Source: Streptomyces humi (lineage in GTDB: Bacteria; Actinomycetota; Actinomycetes; Streptomycetales; Streptomycetaceae). Taken from it: a stretch of DNA of 64,000 nucleotides. Positions within the stretch are counted from its first letter, which is position 1. Each line of letters begins with the position of its first letter. The notes under the pieces were generated by a model. It was given only the letters and a program-made list of their open reading frames with translations. It was not told where the DNA came from and did not search any database. Shown here in pieces: positions 9,157 to 16,987 of the stretch. The translations under genes and the position numbers were made by a program. The stretch lies in NCBI RefSeq assembly GCF_001005085.2, contig NZ_LBMU02000069.1, forward strand, positions 1 through 64,000, given 5' to 3'.

Positions 9157-9633
9157 ATGCCGCGTCGACTGCGCCCCGTGGGGCTCGACTTCGTCGAGAC
9201 CGCGCCCGTACGCCTGGTGTTCGCCCGGGAGATGTCCGCGCCGCCCGACCGGGTCTTCCACGCGCTCAACGACGACGTGCCCGGCTGGGCGGAGTGGTTC
9301 GCCGCGGTGACGCACGCCGAGTCGCTGGACGACGGCGCCGGCCGCGCCGTCCGGCTCAAGGGCGGCGGCCGCTTCCGGGAGACGGTCATCGCGGCCGAGA
9401 AGGCGGAGGTGTACGCCTACCGGGTCGACCTGACCAACGTGCCCGGCGCCCACGCCATCGCCGAGGAGTGGCGGCTCGCCCCGTCCGGCGCCGGCACCCG
9501 CGTGCGGTGGACCTTCGCCGTGGCCGGCACGGCGCCGTTCCGGCTCGCGGTCCGGGCGGCACGCGCGGGCCTGGGCCGGGCGTTCCGGGACGCGGTCACC
9601 GCACTGGACCACCGGCTTTCGGACACCGGCTGA
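9157..9633 (+). CDS. SRPBCC-family (START-like) protein
   Basis: A 158-residue protein with the polyketide-cyclase/dehydrase (SRPBCC) pattern: SAPPDRVFHALND near residues 27-39, a WAEWFAAVTHAE turn, alternating strands, and a long amphipathic C-terminal helix ending in RDAVTALDHRLSDTG. This fold binds small hydrophobic ligands; ligand and role are unknown. ATG at 9157. Its stop lies three bases from the stop of the convergent PLP-enzyme gene. Confidence 0.83.
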   Translation: MPRRLRPVGLDFVETAPVRLVFAREMSAPPDRVFHALNDDVPGWAEWFAAVTHAESLDDGAGRAVRLKGGGRFRETVIAAEKAEVYAYRVDLTNVPGAHAIAEEWRLAPSGAGTRVRWTFAVAGTAPFRLAVRAARAGLGRAFRDAVTALDHRLSDTG

Positions 9634-9636
9634 CTT

Positions 9637-10761
9637 TCAGTCGGGCCAGACCCCCGTGCGCAGCAGCGACTCGATCGCCGTGGTGTACGGCGTGAGGTCC
9701 AGCCCCTGTTCCGCCACCCAGGCGTCCGAGTAGTACTTGTCCAGATAGCGGTCCCCCGGATCGCACAGCAGCGTCACCACACTGCCCGTGCGTCCCTGTG
9801 CCACCATCTCGGAGACGATCTTCAGCGCGCTCCACAGGCCGGTGCCGGTGGAGCCGCCCGCGCGGCGGCCGATCGTCCGCTCCAGTGCCCGTACCGCGGC
9901 CACGCTCGCCGCGTCCGGCACCTTCATCATCCGGTCGATGGCGCCCGGGACGAAGCTCGGCTCCATGCGCGGCCGGCCGATGCCCTCGATCCGGGAGCCG
10001 CAGTCACAGGTGACGTCCGGATCACCGGTGGTCCAGCCCTCGAAGAAACAGGAGTTCTCGGGGTCGGCGACACAGATACGGGTGTCGCGCTGGGTGTAGT
10101 GGACATAGCGCGCGAGCGTCGCCGAGGTACCGCCGGTGCCCGCCGTGGCGACGATCCACGCAGGTTCCGGGAACCTCTCCAACTCCAGCTGGCGGAAGAT
10201 GGATTCGGCGATGTTGTTGTTGCCGCGCCAGTCCGTGGCCCGCTCGGCGTAGGTGAACTGGTCCATGTAGTGGCCGCCGGTCTCCGCCGCCAGACGTGCG
10301 GACTCCTCGTACATCTTCCGGGAGTCGTCCACGAAGTGGCACTGCCCGCCGTGGAATTCGATGAGCCTGCACTTCTCGGCGCTGGTCGTGCGTGGCATGA
10401 CGGCGATGAAGGGCACGCCGATCAGCTTGGCGAAGTACGCCTCGGAGACGGCCGTCGAGCCGCTGGACGCCTCGATCACGGGGCGGCCCGGCCGGATCCA
10501 GCCGTTGCACAGGCCGTACAGGAAGAGGGAGCGGGCCAGCCGGTGCTTGAGGCTGCCGGTGGGATGGGTCGACTCGTCCTTGAGGTAGAGGTCGATGCCC
10601 CACGCCTCGGGCAGCGGGAAGCGCAGCAGGTGGGTGTCCGCCGAACGGTTCGCGTCCGCCTGGACCTTGCGGACGGCCTCTTTGAGCCAGTCACGGTAGG
10701 CGGGGTCACTGCGGTCGGCGTCGAGGGTGGCGCCGGTCTGGATCTGCGGGGTGGTGCTCAC
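9637..10761 (-). CDS. PLP-dependent cysteine-synthase-like enzyme (possible Cds1-type desulfhydrase)
   Basis: A 374-residue fold-type II PLP enzyme. The Schiff-base lysine is Lys72 in HPTGSLKHR; the substrate-anion loop EASSGSTAVS and the phosphate loop ATAGTGGTSATLARY are both clear. A CDCGSRIEGIGRP segment is typical of the subgroup that includes the mycobacterial L-cysteine desulfhydrase Cds1 rather than classic CysK. It probably makes or breaks cysteine (H2S release) or acts on a related amino acid; which direction cannot be told from sequence. The GTG at 10761 has AGGAG seven bases upstream. Monocistronic, convergent with the SRPBCC gene. Confidence 0.85.
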   Translation of the reverse strand: MSTTPQIQTGATLDADRSDPAYRDWLKEAVRKVQADANRSADTHLLRFPLPEAWGIDLYLKDESTHPTGSLKHRLARSLFLYGLCNGWIRPGRPVIEASSGSTAVSEAYFAKLIGVPFIAVMPRTTSAEKCRLIEFHGGQCHFVDDSRKMYEESARLAAETGGHYMDQFTYAERATDWRGNNNIAESIFRQLELERFPEPAWIVATAGTGGTSATLARYVHYTQRDTRICVADPENSCFFEGWTTGDPDVTCDCGSRIEGIGRPRMEPSFVPGAIDRMMKVPDAASVAAVRALERTIGRRAGGSTGTGLWSALKIVSEMVAQGRTGSVVTLLCDPGDRYLDKYYSDAWVAEQGLDLTPYTTAIESLLRTGVWPD

Positions 10762-11150
10762 GACAGGGCTCCTCACACGTCGCGCCGACGACGCCCGAAC
10801 GCGGCCGACGCATCGATCATAGACATCTTCCACACGCTTCTCACCTGCATAAACGCAACTTTGGGCGACTCAAAGGCACCCCTGGGGAACACCCGGGGCA
10901 AGCCGGCGAGCACCCAGGAGACCTGGCGCGATCTTTTCGGGGGGCGCATTGCGCCGAGTGCTCCGAGCGCCCCCCGCCCGGCGGTCCGTGCGTACTGGTG
11001 CTCCTCGCCGGGGGCGGGCAGACTGCGACCCGACGGGACGAACGTCCCGAACGGGGGCGCACACTGGGTTCACGACACGAGCCGGAGCAGGCCGGCCGGG
11101 GCCACAAGCCGCCGGGCCGGCCACCGAGGCAGTCGAAGGGGCGGGGCACG
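10762..11150. other. 389-base divergent intergenic region
   Basis: This region separates the PLP enzyme (reverse) from the small gene at 11151. On the reverse strand a TATGAT -10-like hexamer lies at 10816-10821, about 55 bases before the GTG of the PLP enzyme. The rest is GC-rich, and I see no gene, strong hairpin or repeat in it. Confidence 0.45.
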
Positions 11151-11474
11151 ATGACGGAGCCGGAGTTCACGGCGACGGGCGTACGGATCGACAAGCGGCT
11201 GCGTTCGCTCACCCGGGCCGGACAGGTCCGGATAAGGGACGGCAGGCTGCAACTGCTGACGAGTTACGGCAGCGAGATCGACAGCGCGCCCGTGCAGGCG
11301 GTACGGGCCTCCAAGCCGTGGTTCGCGTCGGAGGACCGGGCCCTGGCCGACCTCAACGGCCAGCGCTACTCACTCACCCTGGGTGACCACGACCCGGCGC
11401 CGGGCGAGCCCGGGCCGCCCGCCGCGCGCCGCTTCATCGAAGCGGTACGACGGGCCGCGGGACGGGACCGCTGA
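11151..11474 (+). CDS. Small conserved protein of unknown function
   Basis: A 107-residue protein starting MTEPEFTATGVRIDKRLRSL. It alternates short strands (VRIRDGRLQLLTS, QRYSLTLGD) and ends with a helix FIEAVRRAAGRDR, a small beta-rich layout that recalls PH-like domains, but I do not recognise a named family. No signal peptide, membrane helix or metal motif. ATG at 11151 with AAGGGGCGGGG upstream. It lies 181 bases before the ATP-binding protein gene on the same strand. Confidence 0.7.
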   Translation: MTEPEFTATGVRIDKRLRSLTRAGQVRIRDGRLQLLTSYGSEIDSAPVQAVRASKPWFASEDRALADLNGQRYSLTLGDHDPAPGEPGPPAARRFIEAVRRAAGRDR

Positions 11475-11655
11475 ACCACGGCGAGTTGCGGGACCGTACG
11501 CACTGGGTCACGCTTGTCACACGTCACTCTGGGTTTACCGGCGATAACGCTGCGAACCAGCCCGCCGGCCACGACAGCAGGCGGCCCCCTGGACGGCGCC
11601 TCGCTGGATCCGTTCTCCCGTGTTCTTCCGGACCTCACGTCGGGGAGTCGCAGCC

Positions 11656-12348
11656 GTGATCAAACACCCAAGCAGACACTGCTCGGTGGAGCTTCAAGCC
11701 TTGCCCTCGCGGATCGGTCAGGTCCGCAGAATCGTATCTGCGCAATTGCGCTACTGGCGTCTCGACCCGCTCATCGACCGGGCCGCGCTCGGTGTGACCG
11801 AGCTGCTCACCAACGTCCACCGGCATGCCCAGCCGGACAAGAACTGCACCGTGGAGATCGAGCTCCAGCTCGACCGGCTCACGGTGTCGGTGCGCGACCA
11901 CGATCCGCGCCTCCCCGTGGTCGGGGAGGGCACGACCGCCACACCCATGGCCACCTGCGGCCGGGGGCTGGCGATGGTGGCCGCGGTCAGCGAGAGCTGG
12001 GGGGTGCGGCCGCACGACGACGGCAAGGTCGTGTGGTTCACCTTGCCGGCGCCGACCTCCACCCCGCAGGCGACCCGGCCGCCGCACCGTGCGGCCGAAC
12101 CGGTGCCCCGCAGGATCGTGGCGGCGGAACCCGCGACCGCGGGCATGCCGGCCCCCGCCCACGCGATGGCCGGCTCCCCGGCCGCCGCACACGCGAGCAC
12201 CGGCTCCCCGGCCGCCGCACACGCGAGCACCGGATCTCCGGGCGCCGCACAGGTGGCCGCCGGGGCTCCCGTCCCCGCTGCCACGCACACGGCCACCGGT
12301 GTCTCCGCCGCCGGACACGCTCCCGCCCGCTCGGCTGTCGTCAGTTGA
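11656..12348 (+). CDS. ATP-binding anti-sigma-type regulator (HATPase/SpoIIAB-like)
   Basis: A 230-residue protein. Residues ~8-140 form a GHKL ATPase domain of the RsbW/SpoIIAB type common in Streptomyces: N-box ALGVTELLTNVHRHA, G1-like VRDHDPRLP and G2-like CGRGLAMVAAVSESWGV. Such proteins bind and inhibit sigma factors or act as serine kinases on anti-anti-sigma partners; no partner gene is adjacent. Residues ~150-230 are an Ala/Pro/His-rich tail made partly of an exact 10-residue duplication, so the tail is probably disordered. GTG at 11656 with GGGGAG eight bases upstream; an ATG at 11620 is the alternative. It is followed by a hairpin terminator shared with the convergent ABC remnant. 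Confidence 0.85.
   Translation: MIKHPSRHCSVELQALPSRIGQVRRIVSAQLRYWRLDPLIDRAALGVTELLTNVHRHAQPDKNCTVEIELQLDRLTVSVRDHDPRLPVVGEGTTATPMATCGRGLAMVAAVSESWGVRPHDDGKVVWFTLPAPTSTPQATRPPHRAAEPVPRRIVAAEPATAGMPAPAHAMAGSPAAAHASTGSPAAAHASTGSPGAAQVAAGAPVPAATHTATGVSAAGHAPARSAVVS
12171..12230 (+). repeat. 30-bp in-frame tandem duplication inside the ATP-binding gene
   Basis: Units 12171-12200 and 12201-12230 are identical and encode two copies of a GSPAAAHAST-type block; a third, degenerate copy follows (GSPGAAQVAAG). The duplication lengthens the disordered tail without touching the ATPase domain. Confidence 0.88.
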
Positions 12349-12353
12349 GCGGG

Positions 12354-12371
12354 CGGTGAGGCTTCTCACCG
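12354..12371. terminator. Hairpin between convergent genes, probably bidirectional
   Basis: Arms CGGTGAG (12354-12360) and CTCACCG (12365-12371) enclose the four-base loop GCTT, starting six bases after the stop of the ATP-binding gene. There is no T-run, as usual in Streptomyces. The frame of the ABC permease remnant now runs through it, which suggests that the permease originally ended before this point. Confidence 0.55.
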
Positions 12372-12390
12372 GGGTGCCGCCGCGCGGATA

Positions 12391-13269
12391 CTCCGTGGCG
12401 ACGGCCCGCAGGACGTCCAGGCGCGCCGCCCGGCGGGCCGGGCGCAGGGCCGCGAGGGCGCCCGCCGCCAGTCCGACCATCGCCACGACCGCCAGTCGGA
12501 CCGGCGGGACGGCGAAGGCGAACGCGGTGTCGCTCGCACCGTCCGAGGCCCGGACCAGGACCCAGCCGAGGAAGGCACCGAGGGCGATCCCGCCGGCGGT
12601 GCCGAAGGCGGCGACCAGGACCGACTCCCGGCGGACCATCGCGCGCAGCTGGGCGCGGGTCTGGCCGACCGCCCGCAACAGGCCGAGTTCGCGGGTGCGT
12701 TCGTGGACGGCCAGGGTCAGGGTGTTGGCGATGCCGAGCAGCGCGATGAGGACGGCCAGGGCCAGGAGCGCGTAGACGAGGGTCAGCATCATGTCGATGC
12801 CGCCCGCGGAGGACCGCGCGTACTCGTCCCGGGTCTGCACCCGCGGGTCGCCGTACCGCGCGGCCACCGCGGCGACCGCCGCCCGGCCCGCGGCCGTGCC
12901 CACCCCTGGTCTCAGGGCGACGGCCACCAGGGTGTCGGAGTCCTGGATCGCGTGCGGAGCCCAGGCCGCTCGGGTGATGACGTAGTCCCCGACGAGTTCG
13001 GACCGCCCGTACACCGCGCGGACGGTGAAGTCCTGCCGCCTGCCGTCGGTGAAGGTGAGGCGGGCGGTGTCACCGGGACGCAGGTGCTGCCGGTCGGCCT
13101 CCGTCCGGGTGACGGCGATGCCGTCGGCGCCGAGCCCGGTGAGGGAGCCCTGGACGGTGCCGAGGTCGAAGGTACGGGCCAGGGCGGCCGGATCGGTCAC
13201 CGTCAACGCCCTTCCCCTGCCGTCGACTTCGGCGACGCCCCGGCCGAGTCCGACGCACCTCGAAGGCCT
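12391..13269 (-). pseudogene. FtsX/MacB-type ABC permease remnant (C-terminal third only)
   Basis: Read on the reverse strand, the frame gives about 290 residues matching the end of a large two-module ABC permease: a periplasmic segment (TRTEADRQHLRPGDTARLTF) then three membrane helices (LVYALLALAVLIALLGIANT; a helix around AAFGTAGGIALGAFLGWVLV; a helix around LAVVAMVGLAAGALAAL) and the FtsX motif VHERTRELGLLRAVG. Complete relatives have about 850 residues with an N-terminal FtsX module; here that module is absent and the frame opens directly from the end of the ATPase gene, in another frame. The usual end after RLDVLRAVATE is also lost: a TAT codon replaces the stop and the frame continues antisense into the neighbouring gene to 11635. 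No credible start exists (only a TTG at 13206), so I call it a pseudogene. Confidence 0.8.
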
Positions 13270-13996
13270 TCAGCCGGTCCAGCACCCGGTCGGCGGTCGG
13301 GGACTCCATGCGGTCCACCAGGCGTCCGTCGGCGAGGAAGACGACCTCGTCGGCGTGGGCGGCGGCCACCGGGTCGTGGGTGACCATCACGACCGTGCGG
13401 CCCGTCTCGCGTACCGCGTCACCGAGCAGGCCGAGGACCTCCGCGCCGGAGCGCGAGTCCAGGTTTCCGGTCGGCTCGTCGGCGAAGACGACCTCGGGGC
13501 GGTCCGCGAACGCCCGTGCCACGGCGACGCGTTGCTGCTGCCCGCCGGAGAGCTCGGCGGGCCGGTGGCGCAGCCGGTCGCGCAGCCCCACGACGTCGAC
13601 GAGCGCGTCGATCCACTCCGGGTCGCCGCCGGTGCCCGCCAGGTCCAGTGGCAGGGTGATGTTCTCCGCCACGGTCAGCGTCGGCACCAGGTTGAACGCC
13701 TGGAAGACGAAGCCGATCCGGTCGCGGCGCAGCAGCGTCAGCCGCCGGTCGTCGAGCGGGCCCAGTTCGGTGTCGCCGATGTACGCGGCGCCCGAGGTGA
13801 GGGTGTCGAGACCGGCCGCGCAGTGCATCAGGGTGGACTTCCCGGAACCGGAGGGGCCCATGATCGCCGTGAAACGGCCCACCGGGAACGCCAGGTCCAC
13901 GCCGTCGAGGGCGTGTACGGCGGTGTCGCCGCCGCCGTACACCTTCACGGCGCCCACCACCCGGGCGGCGGCCCGCAGTACGGTCGTCGTGCTCAT
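13070..13996 (-). CDS. ABC exporter ATPase (LolD/MacB type) with an aberrant C-terminal tail
   Basis: A 308-residue ATPase: Walker A GPSGSGKST at 47-55, signature LSGGQQQRV near 148, Walker B VVFADEP, and the H-loop MVTHDP. It would power export through an FtsX-type permease encoded downstream. Normal relatives end shortly after the helix VLDRLKAF; here residues 248-308 are an Arg/Pro-rich tail read out of frame from the remains of the permease gene, created by the deletion that removed the permease's first two-thirds. The ATPase core is intact but has no partner here. ATG at 13996 overlaps the stop of the SHOCT gene as ATGA, so translation is coupled. Confidence 0.82.
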   Translation of the reverse strand: MSTTTVLRAAARVVGAVKVYGGGDTAVHALDGVDLAFPVGRFTAIMGPSGSGKSTLMHCAAGLDTLTSGAAYIGDTELGPLDDRRLTLLRRDRIGFVFQAFNLVPTLTVAENITLPLDLAGTGGDPEWIDALVDVVGLRDRLRHRPAELSGGQQQRVAVARAFADRPEVVFADEPTGNLDSRSGAEVLGLLGDAVRETGRTVVMVTHDPVAAAHADEVVFLADGRLVDRMESPTADRVLDRLKAFEVRRTRPGRRRSRRQGKGVDGDRSGRPGPYLRPRHRPGLPHRARRRRHRRHPDGGRPAAPASR

Positions 13997-14283
13997 GCGG
14001 CACCGCCCTTGCCGATACGGCCGAAGTGCTCCTCCAGGACGGACAGCCTGCGCCAGTACTCGTCCTCGTCGATCTCGCCGGAGGCGAAGCGACGGCCGAG
14101 GACCGCGAGCGGCGAGTCACCGGACGGGCGCCCGGTGTCCGCCGGGAGCCAGGGTGCGCCGCGCCCGCGCCGGCCGGTGCGGCGCAGGAAGGTGACGGCG
14201 CCGATCACGACGGCCGCCCAGATCAGCGGGAAGAACAGGATCCACGGGCCGGGTCCGCCGTCCCAGTTCGCCAGGGTCTGCAT
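13993..14283 (-). CDS. SHOCT-domain membrane protein
   Basis: A 96-residue protein: one N-terminal membrane helix (about residues 13-32, PWILFFPLIWAAVVIGAVTF), a basic linker, and a C-terminal SHOCT domain (DSPLAVLGRRFASGEIDEDE, then YWRRLSVLEE). SHOCT domains are short oligomerisation modules often found next to transporters and at the ends of secreted or membrane proteins. It overlaps the ABC ATPase by four bases (ATGA), so the two were co-translated parts of the exporter locus. ATG at 14283, divergent from the TetR gene. Confidence 0.85.
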   Translation of the reverse strand: MQTLANWDGGPGPWILFFPLIWAAVVIGAVTFLRRTGRRGRGAPWLPADTGRPSGDSPLAVLGRRFASGEIDEDEYWRRLSVLEEHFGRIGKGGAA

Positions 14284-14433
14284 GTCGGTTCGACTCCTCC
14301 GTCGGCAGGTCTCGTGCGATGCCTGGAGCCTGGCTCCGGAGAGGGGCCCGGGTCGTCGTGCGGCCGACGACAGTGGCCGTACCTCCCGGGGAGTACGCGG
14401 CGGCGGCCGCTCTGCTCCCCGGGGCCTGGCGTT

Positions 14434-14455
14434 CTGTAACTACTGGTATGTACAG
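14434..14455. promoter_or_regulatory. Inverted repeat, likely TetR operator
   Basis: CTGTA (14434-14438) and TACAG (14451-14455) flank a quasi-symmetric centre ACTACTGGTATG. It lies between the SHOCT/ABC unit and the TetR gene and includes a TATGTA hexamer at 14447-14452 that could be the -10 for the TetR gene, so binding would block that promoter. Confidence 0.5.
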
Positions 14456-14462
14456 TCCTCGT

Positions 14463-15017
14463 GTGAGCACGTCGGAGCGGTTGATCGAAGCCACACGTGA
14501 GCTGCTGTGGGAACGCGGATACGTCGGCACCAGCCCGAGGGCCGTCCTGGAGCGCGCCGACGCGGGCCAGGGCAGCATGTACCACCACTTCAGGGGCAAG
14601 CCCGAGCTGGCGCTGGCCGCGATCCGGCGCACCGCCGAGGAGTTGCTGGCTTCCGCCGAGGGTCTGCTCACCGGGCCCGGCACACCGTACGAGCGGATCG
14701 AGGCGTATCTGCGGCGCGAGCGCGACGTGTTGCGCGGCTGTCCCGTCGGGCGGCTGACCATGGACCCGGAGGTCGTCGCCAGCGACGAACTGCGGGCGCC
14801 GGTCGACCGGACGCTCGACCGGATCCGGGAGCTGATCGCCGGGACCGTCGAAGAGGGCAAGGCGCAGGGGCAGTTCGGGCCGCACGTGGACAGCGGGGAG
14901 GTCGCCGCGACGATCCTCGCCACCGTCCAGGGCGGTTACGTCCTGGCCCGGGCCTCCGGTTCACCGGCCGCGTTCGACGCCGGGGTGCGCGGACTGCTGT
15001 CCCTGCTGAGGAGTTGA
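14463..15017 (+). CDS. TetR/AcrR-family regulator
   Basis: A 184-residue TetR protein. The N-terminal HTH covers residues ~1-47 (TSERLIEATRELLWERGYVG, TSPRAVLERA, then GQGSMYHHFRGKPEL as the recognition helix and after); the rest is an all-helical ligand domain. I prefer the GTG at 14463 because the -10-like TATGTA lies about 11 bases upstream (leaderless start) and homologous proteins begin MSTSERL; the ATG at 14448 is the alternative. It is followed after 30 bases by the DUF4865 gene, a frequent pairing, and is divergent from the SHOCT/ABC genes. Confidence 0.86.
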   Translation: MSTSERLIEATRELLWERGYVGTSPRAVLERADAGQGSMYHHFRGKPELALAAIRRTAEELLASAEGLLTGPGTPYERIEAYLRRERDVLRGCPVGRLTMDPEVVASDELRAPVDRTLDRIRELIAGTVEEGKAQGQFGPHVDSGEVAATILATVQGGYVLARASGSPAAFDAGVRGLLSLLRS

Positions 15018-15047
15018 CGTCACGACCACCGAGAGGAAGCCCCCGGT

Positions 15048-15632
15048 ATGCATGCCCTTCAGTACGAGCTGACCCTCCCGGCCGACTACGACACCGGTGT
15101 CGTCCGCGACCGGGTGGCGCGCGTCGCGCATCTGCTCGACGACTGGGACGGCCTCGGCATCAAGGCGTACCTGCTGCGCGAGCGCGGTGTGCACGGCTCG
15201 CCGGTCAACCAGTACGCGCCGTTCTACCTCTGGGACACCGTGGAGGGCATGAACCGCTTCCTGTGGGGAGGCCCCTTCCAGGGACTCGTGAACGACTTCG
15301 GGCGGCCCGCGGCCCGGCAGTGGACGGGGCTCGCGTACGAGGAGGGCACGGCGGCCGGCGCACCGGCGGCGTTCGCGGTACGGCGGCGCGAACCCGTGCC
15401 CGACGGGGTCGAGTTGGCCGAGCTGATGGCGGACGTGGTGCGGGAGACGCGGCGGACCGCGGACGAGGACGGTGCCGTGCTGGCGGCGGCCGCCGTGGAC
15501 CCGGGCCGCTGGGAGCTGGTCCGCTTCTCGCTCTGGACGCACGCCGCTCCGGAGGCCGAGGGGGACGTGTTCCAGGTGCTGCACATGTCGGCACCCGGCC
15601 GGCACCGGCTGCCACCCGGCCGTCAGTGGTGA
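15048..15632 (+). CDS. DUF4865-family protein
   Basis: A 194-residue protein beginning MHALQYELTLPADYDTGVVR and containing GIKAYLLRERGVHGSPVNQY and the FLWGGPFQGLVNDFGRP segment that mark DUF4865. The family has a ferredoxin-like, ABM-monooxygenase-like look but no demonstrated activity. It sits directly downstream of a TetR gene and is probably regulated by it. ATG at 15048 with GAGAGGAAG upstream. Its end is seven bases from the stop of the convergent ROK gene. Confidence 0.82.
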   Translation: MHALQYELTLPADYDTGVVRDRVARVAHLLDDWDGLGIKAYLLRERGVHGSPVNQYAPFYLWDTVEGMNRFLWGGPFQGLVNDFGRPAARQWTGLAYEEGTAAGAPAAFAVRRREPVPDGVELAELMADVVRETRRTADEDGAVLAAAAVDPGRWELVRFSLWTHAAPEAEGDVFQVLHMSAPGRHRLPPGRQW

Positions 15633-15639
15633 GCGGCGG

Positions 15640-16875
15640 CTACCGCAGTGCCGCCAGTGGGTCGTCCAGCACCGGCTGCCAGGCCAACTCGGCAGCTCCC
15701 ACGAGGCTGTTGTGGCTGAGCGTGCACGGCAGGATCGGCACGCTGCCGCTCTGCCCCCACAGACTGCGGTCGGCGACGACCGCGCGCAGCCGCTCGGGGT
15801 CGGCGTCCAGCAGGGTGCGGTGCAGGCCGCCGAGGATGATGCGGTCGGGGTTGAGGATGTTGACCAGTCCGGCCAGGCCCAGGCCGAGACGGTCGATCAG
15901 GGCCTCCGCGGCCCCGCGGACGGTGGGGTCGCCGTAGTGGTCGCGGACCAGGTCCTCGGCCTGCCGCAGCAGCGACACCTCGGGGCCGGGCTCGCGGCCC
16001 GCCTCGATGAGCAGGGCGAGGGGATCCGCCTCGACGTCCAGACAGCCCCGGCTGCCGCAGTGGCAGGGGCGCCCCTCGGGGTTGACGGTGAGATGGCCGA
16101 CCTCCAGGGCCAGACCCGAACTGCCGGTGTGCAGACGGCCGTCCAGGACCAGCGCGCCGCCGACGCCGCGGTGTCCGGTGGCCACGCACAGCAGGTCCCG
16201 GGCGCCGCGGCCCGCGCCGTGCCGGTGCTCGGCGAGCGCGGCGAGGTTCACGTCGTTCCCCGCGAACGCCGGACCGGTGATACCGGCCGCGCGCACGCAC
16301 TCCGCGAAGATCCGGCGTACCGGGGCGCCCACCGGCCAGGCCAGGTGCAGGGGGTTGAGGGCCAGGCCCTCCGGTTCGGCGACCGCGGACGGCACGGCGA
16401 GCCCGGCGCCGACGCAGCGCAGGCCGGTGCCGCGCAGCAGGTCCGCGCCCGCCTCGACGACCGAGCCGAGCACCTTCGCCGGGTCGGCGTCGACCGTCTC
16501 GCAGCCGGGGGCGGTGGCGACGATACGGCCGCCCAGTCCGACGAGCGCCGCGCGGAAACCGTCGGCGTGCACCTGGGCGGCGAGCGCGACGGGGCCGTAC
16601 TCGGCGACCTCCAGCCGGTGCGAGGGGCGGCCCTGGGAACCGGCGGCGGCACCGGGGTGGGCGTCGACCCTGATCAGGCCGAGCGCCTCCAGTTCGGCGG
16701 CGACGGCGCCGGCGGTGGCCCGGGTGACGCCGAGTTCCGCGGTCAGGACGGCGCGGGTGGGGGCGCGGCCGGTGTGCACGAGTTCCAGGGCGGGGCCGAG
16801 TGCGCCGCGTCCTCTGTCCAACCGGGGTTTCGAGGTTCCGTTCCCCGTCGGGCCGGGGGACACCTTGCCGCTCAT
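15640..16875 (-). CDS. ROK-family transcriptional regulator
   Basis: A 411-residue protein: an N-terminal winged helix of the ROK/XylR type (residues ~20-75, LELVHTGRAPTRAVLTAELG then VTRATAGAVAAELEALGLI) and a sugar-kinase-fold domain with the ROK zinc motif CHCGSRGC and glycine-rich GHRGVGGALVLDG. The first ATP-phosphate loop (normally DxGxT/K) reads VALAAQVHADGFRAAL, so kinase activity is unlikely and it should act as a sugar-sensing repressor. The ATG at 16875 lacks its own ribosome site and overlaps the stop of a six-codon upstream ORF. Convergent with DUF4865. Confidence 0.86.
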   Translation of the reverse strand: MSGKVSPGPTGNGTSKPRLDRGRGALGPALELVHTGRAPTRAVLTAELGVTRATAGAVAAELEALGLIRVDAHPGAAAGSQGRPSHRLEVAEYGPVALAAQVHADGFRAALVGLGGRIVATAPGCETVDADPAKVLGSVVEAGADLLRGTGLRCVGAGLAVPSAVAEPEGLALNPLHLAWPVGAPVRRIFAECVRAAGITGPAFAGNDVNLAALAEHRHGAGRGARDLLCVATGHRGVGGALVLDGRLHTGSSGLALEVGHLTVNPEGRPCHCGSRGCLDVEADPLALLIEAGREPGPEVSLLRQAEDLVRDHYGDPTVRGAAEALIDRLGLGLAGLVNILNPDRIILGGLHRTLLDADPERLRAVVADRSLWGQSGSVPILPCTLSHNSLVGAAELAWQPVLDDPLAALR

Positions 16876-16892
16876 GAGAGGGAGTCTGCCAT
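16872..16892 (-). CDS. Six-codon upstream ORF coupled to the ROK regulator start
   Basis: On the reverse strand, a GGAGG lies three bases before an ATG at 16892 that encodes MADSLS and stops with TGA overlapping the ATG of the ROK gene (ATGA). The ROK gene has no ribosome site at a usable distance (GGAGG is 20 bases away), so reinitiation from this mini-ORF is a reasonable way to start it. Inference only. Confidence 0.4.
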   Translation of the reverse strand: MADSLS

Positions 16893-16987
16893 GATCCTCC
16901 GGAGGGGCCGCATCAAAGGTGCGGCGGCGTCGGGGCTGGTCGCGCGGTTCCCCGCGCGCCCGTGGGGCGCGCGCCGGCCGGGGTCGG

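Noticed and set aside
11635..12390. Treating the C-terminal extension of the ABC permease frame as coding.
   Set aside because: It reads antisense through a terminator and through the ATP-binding gene, giving Gly/Arg-rich nonsense; it results from loss of the original stop.
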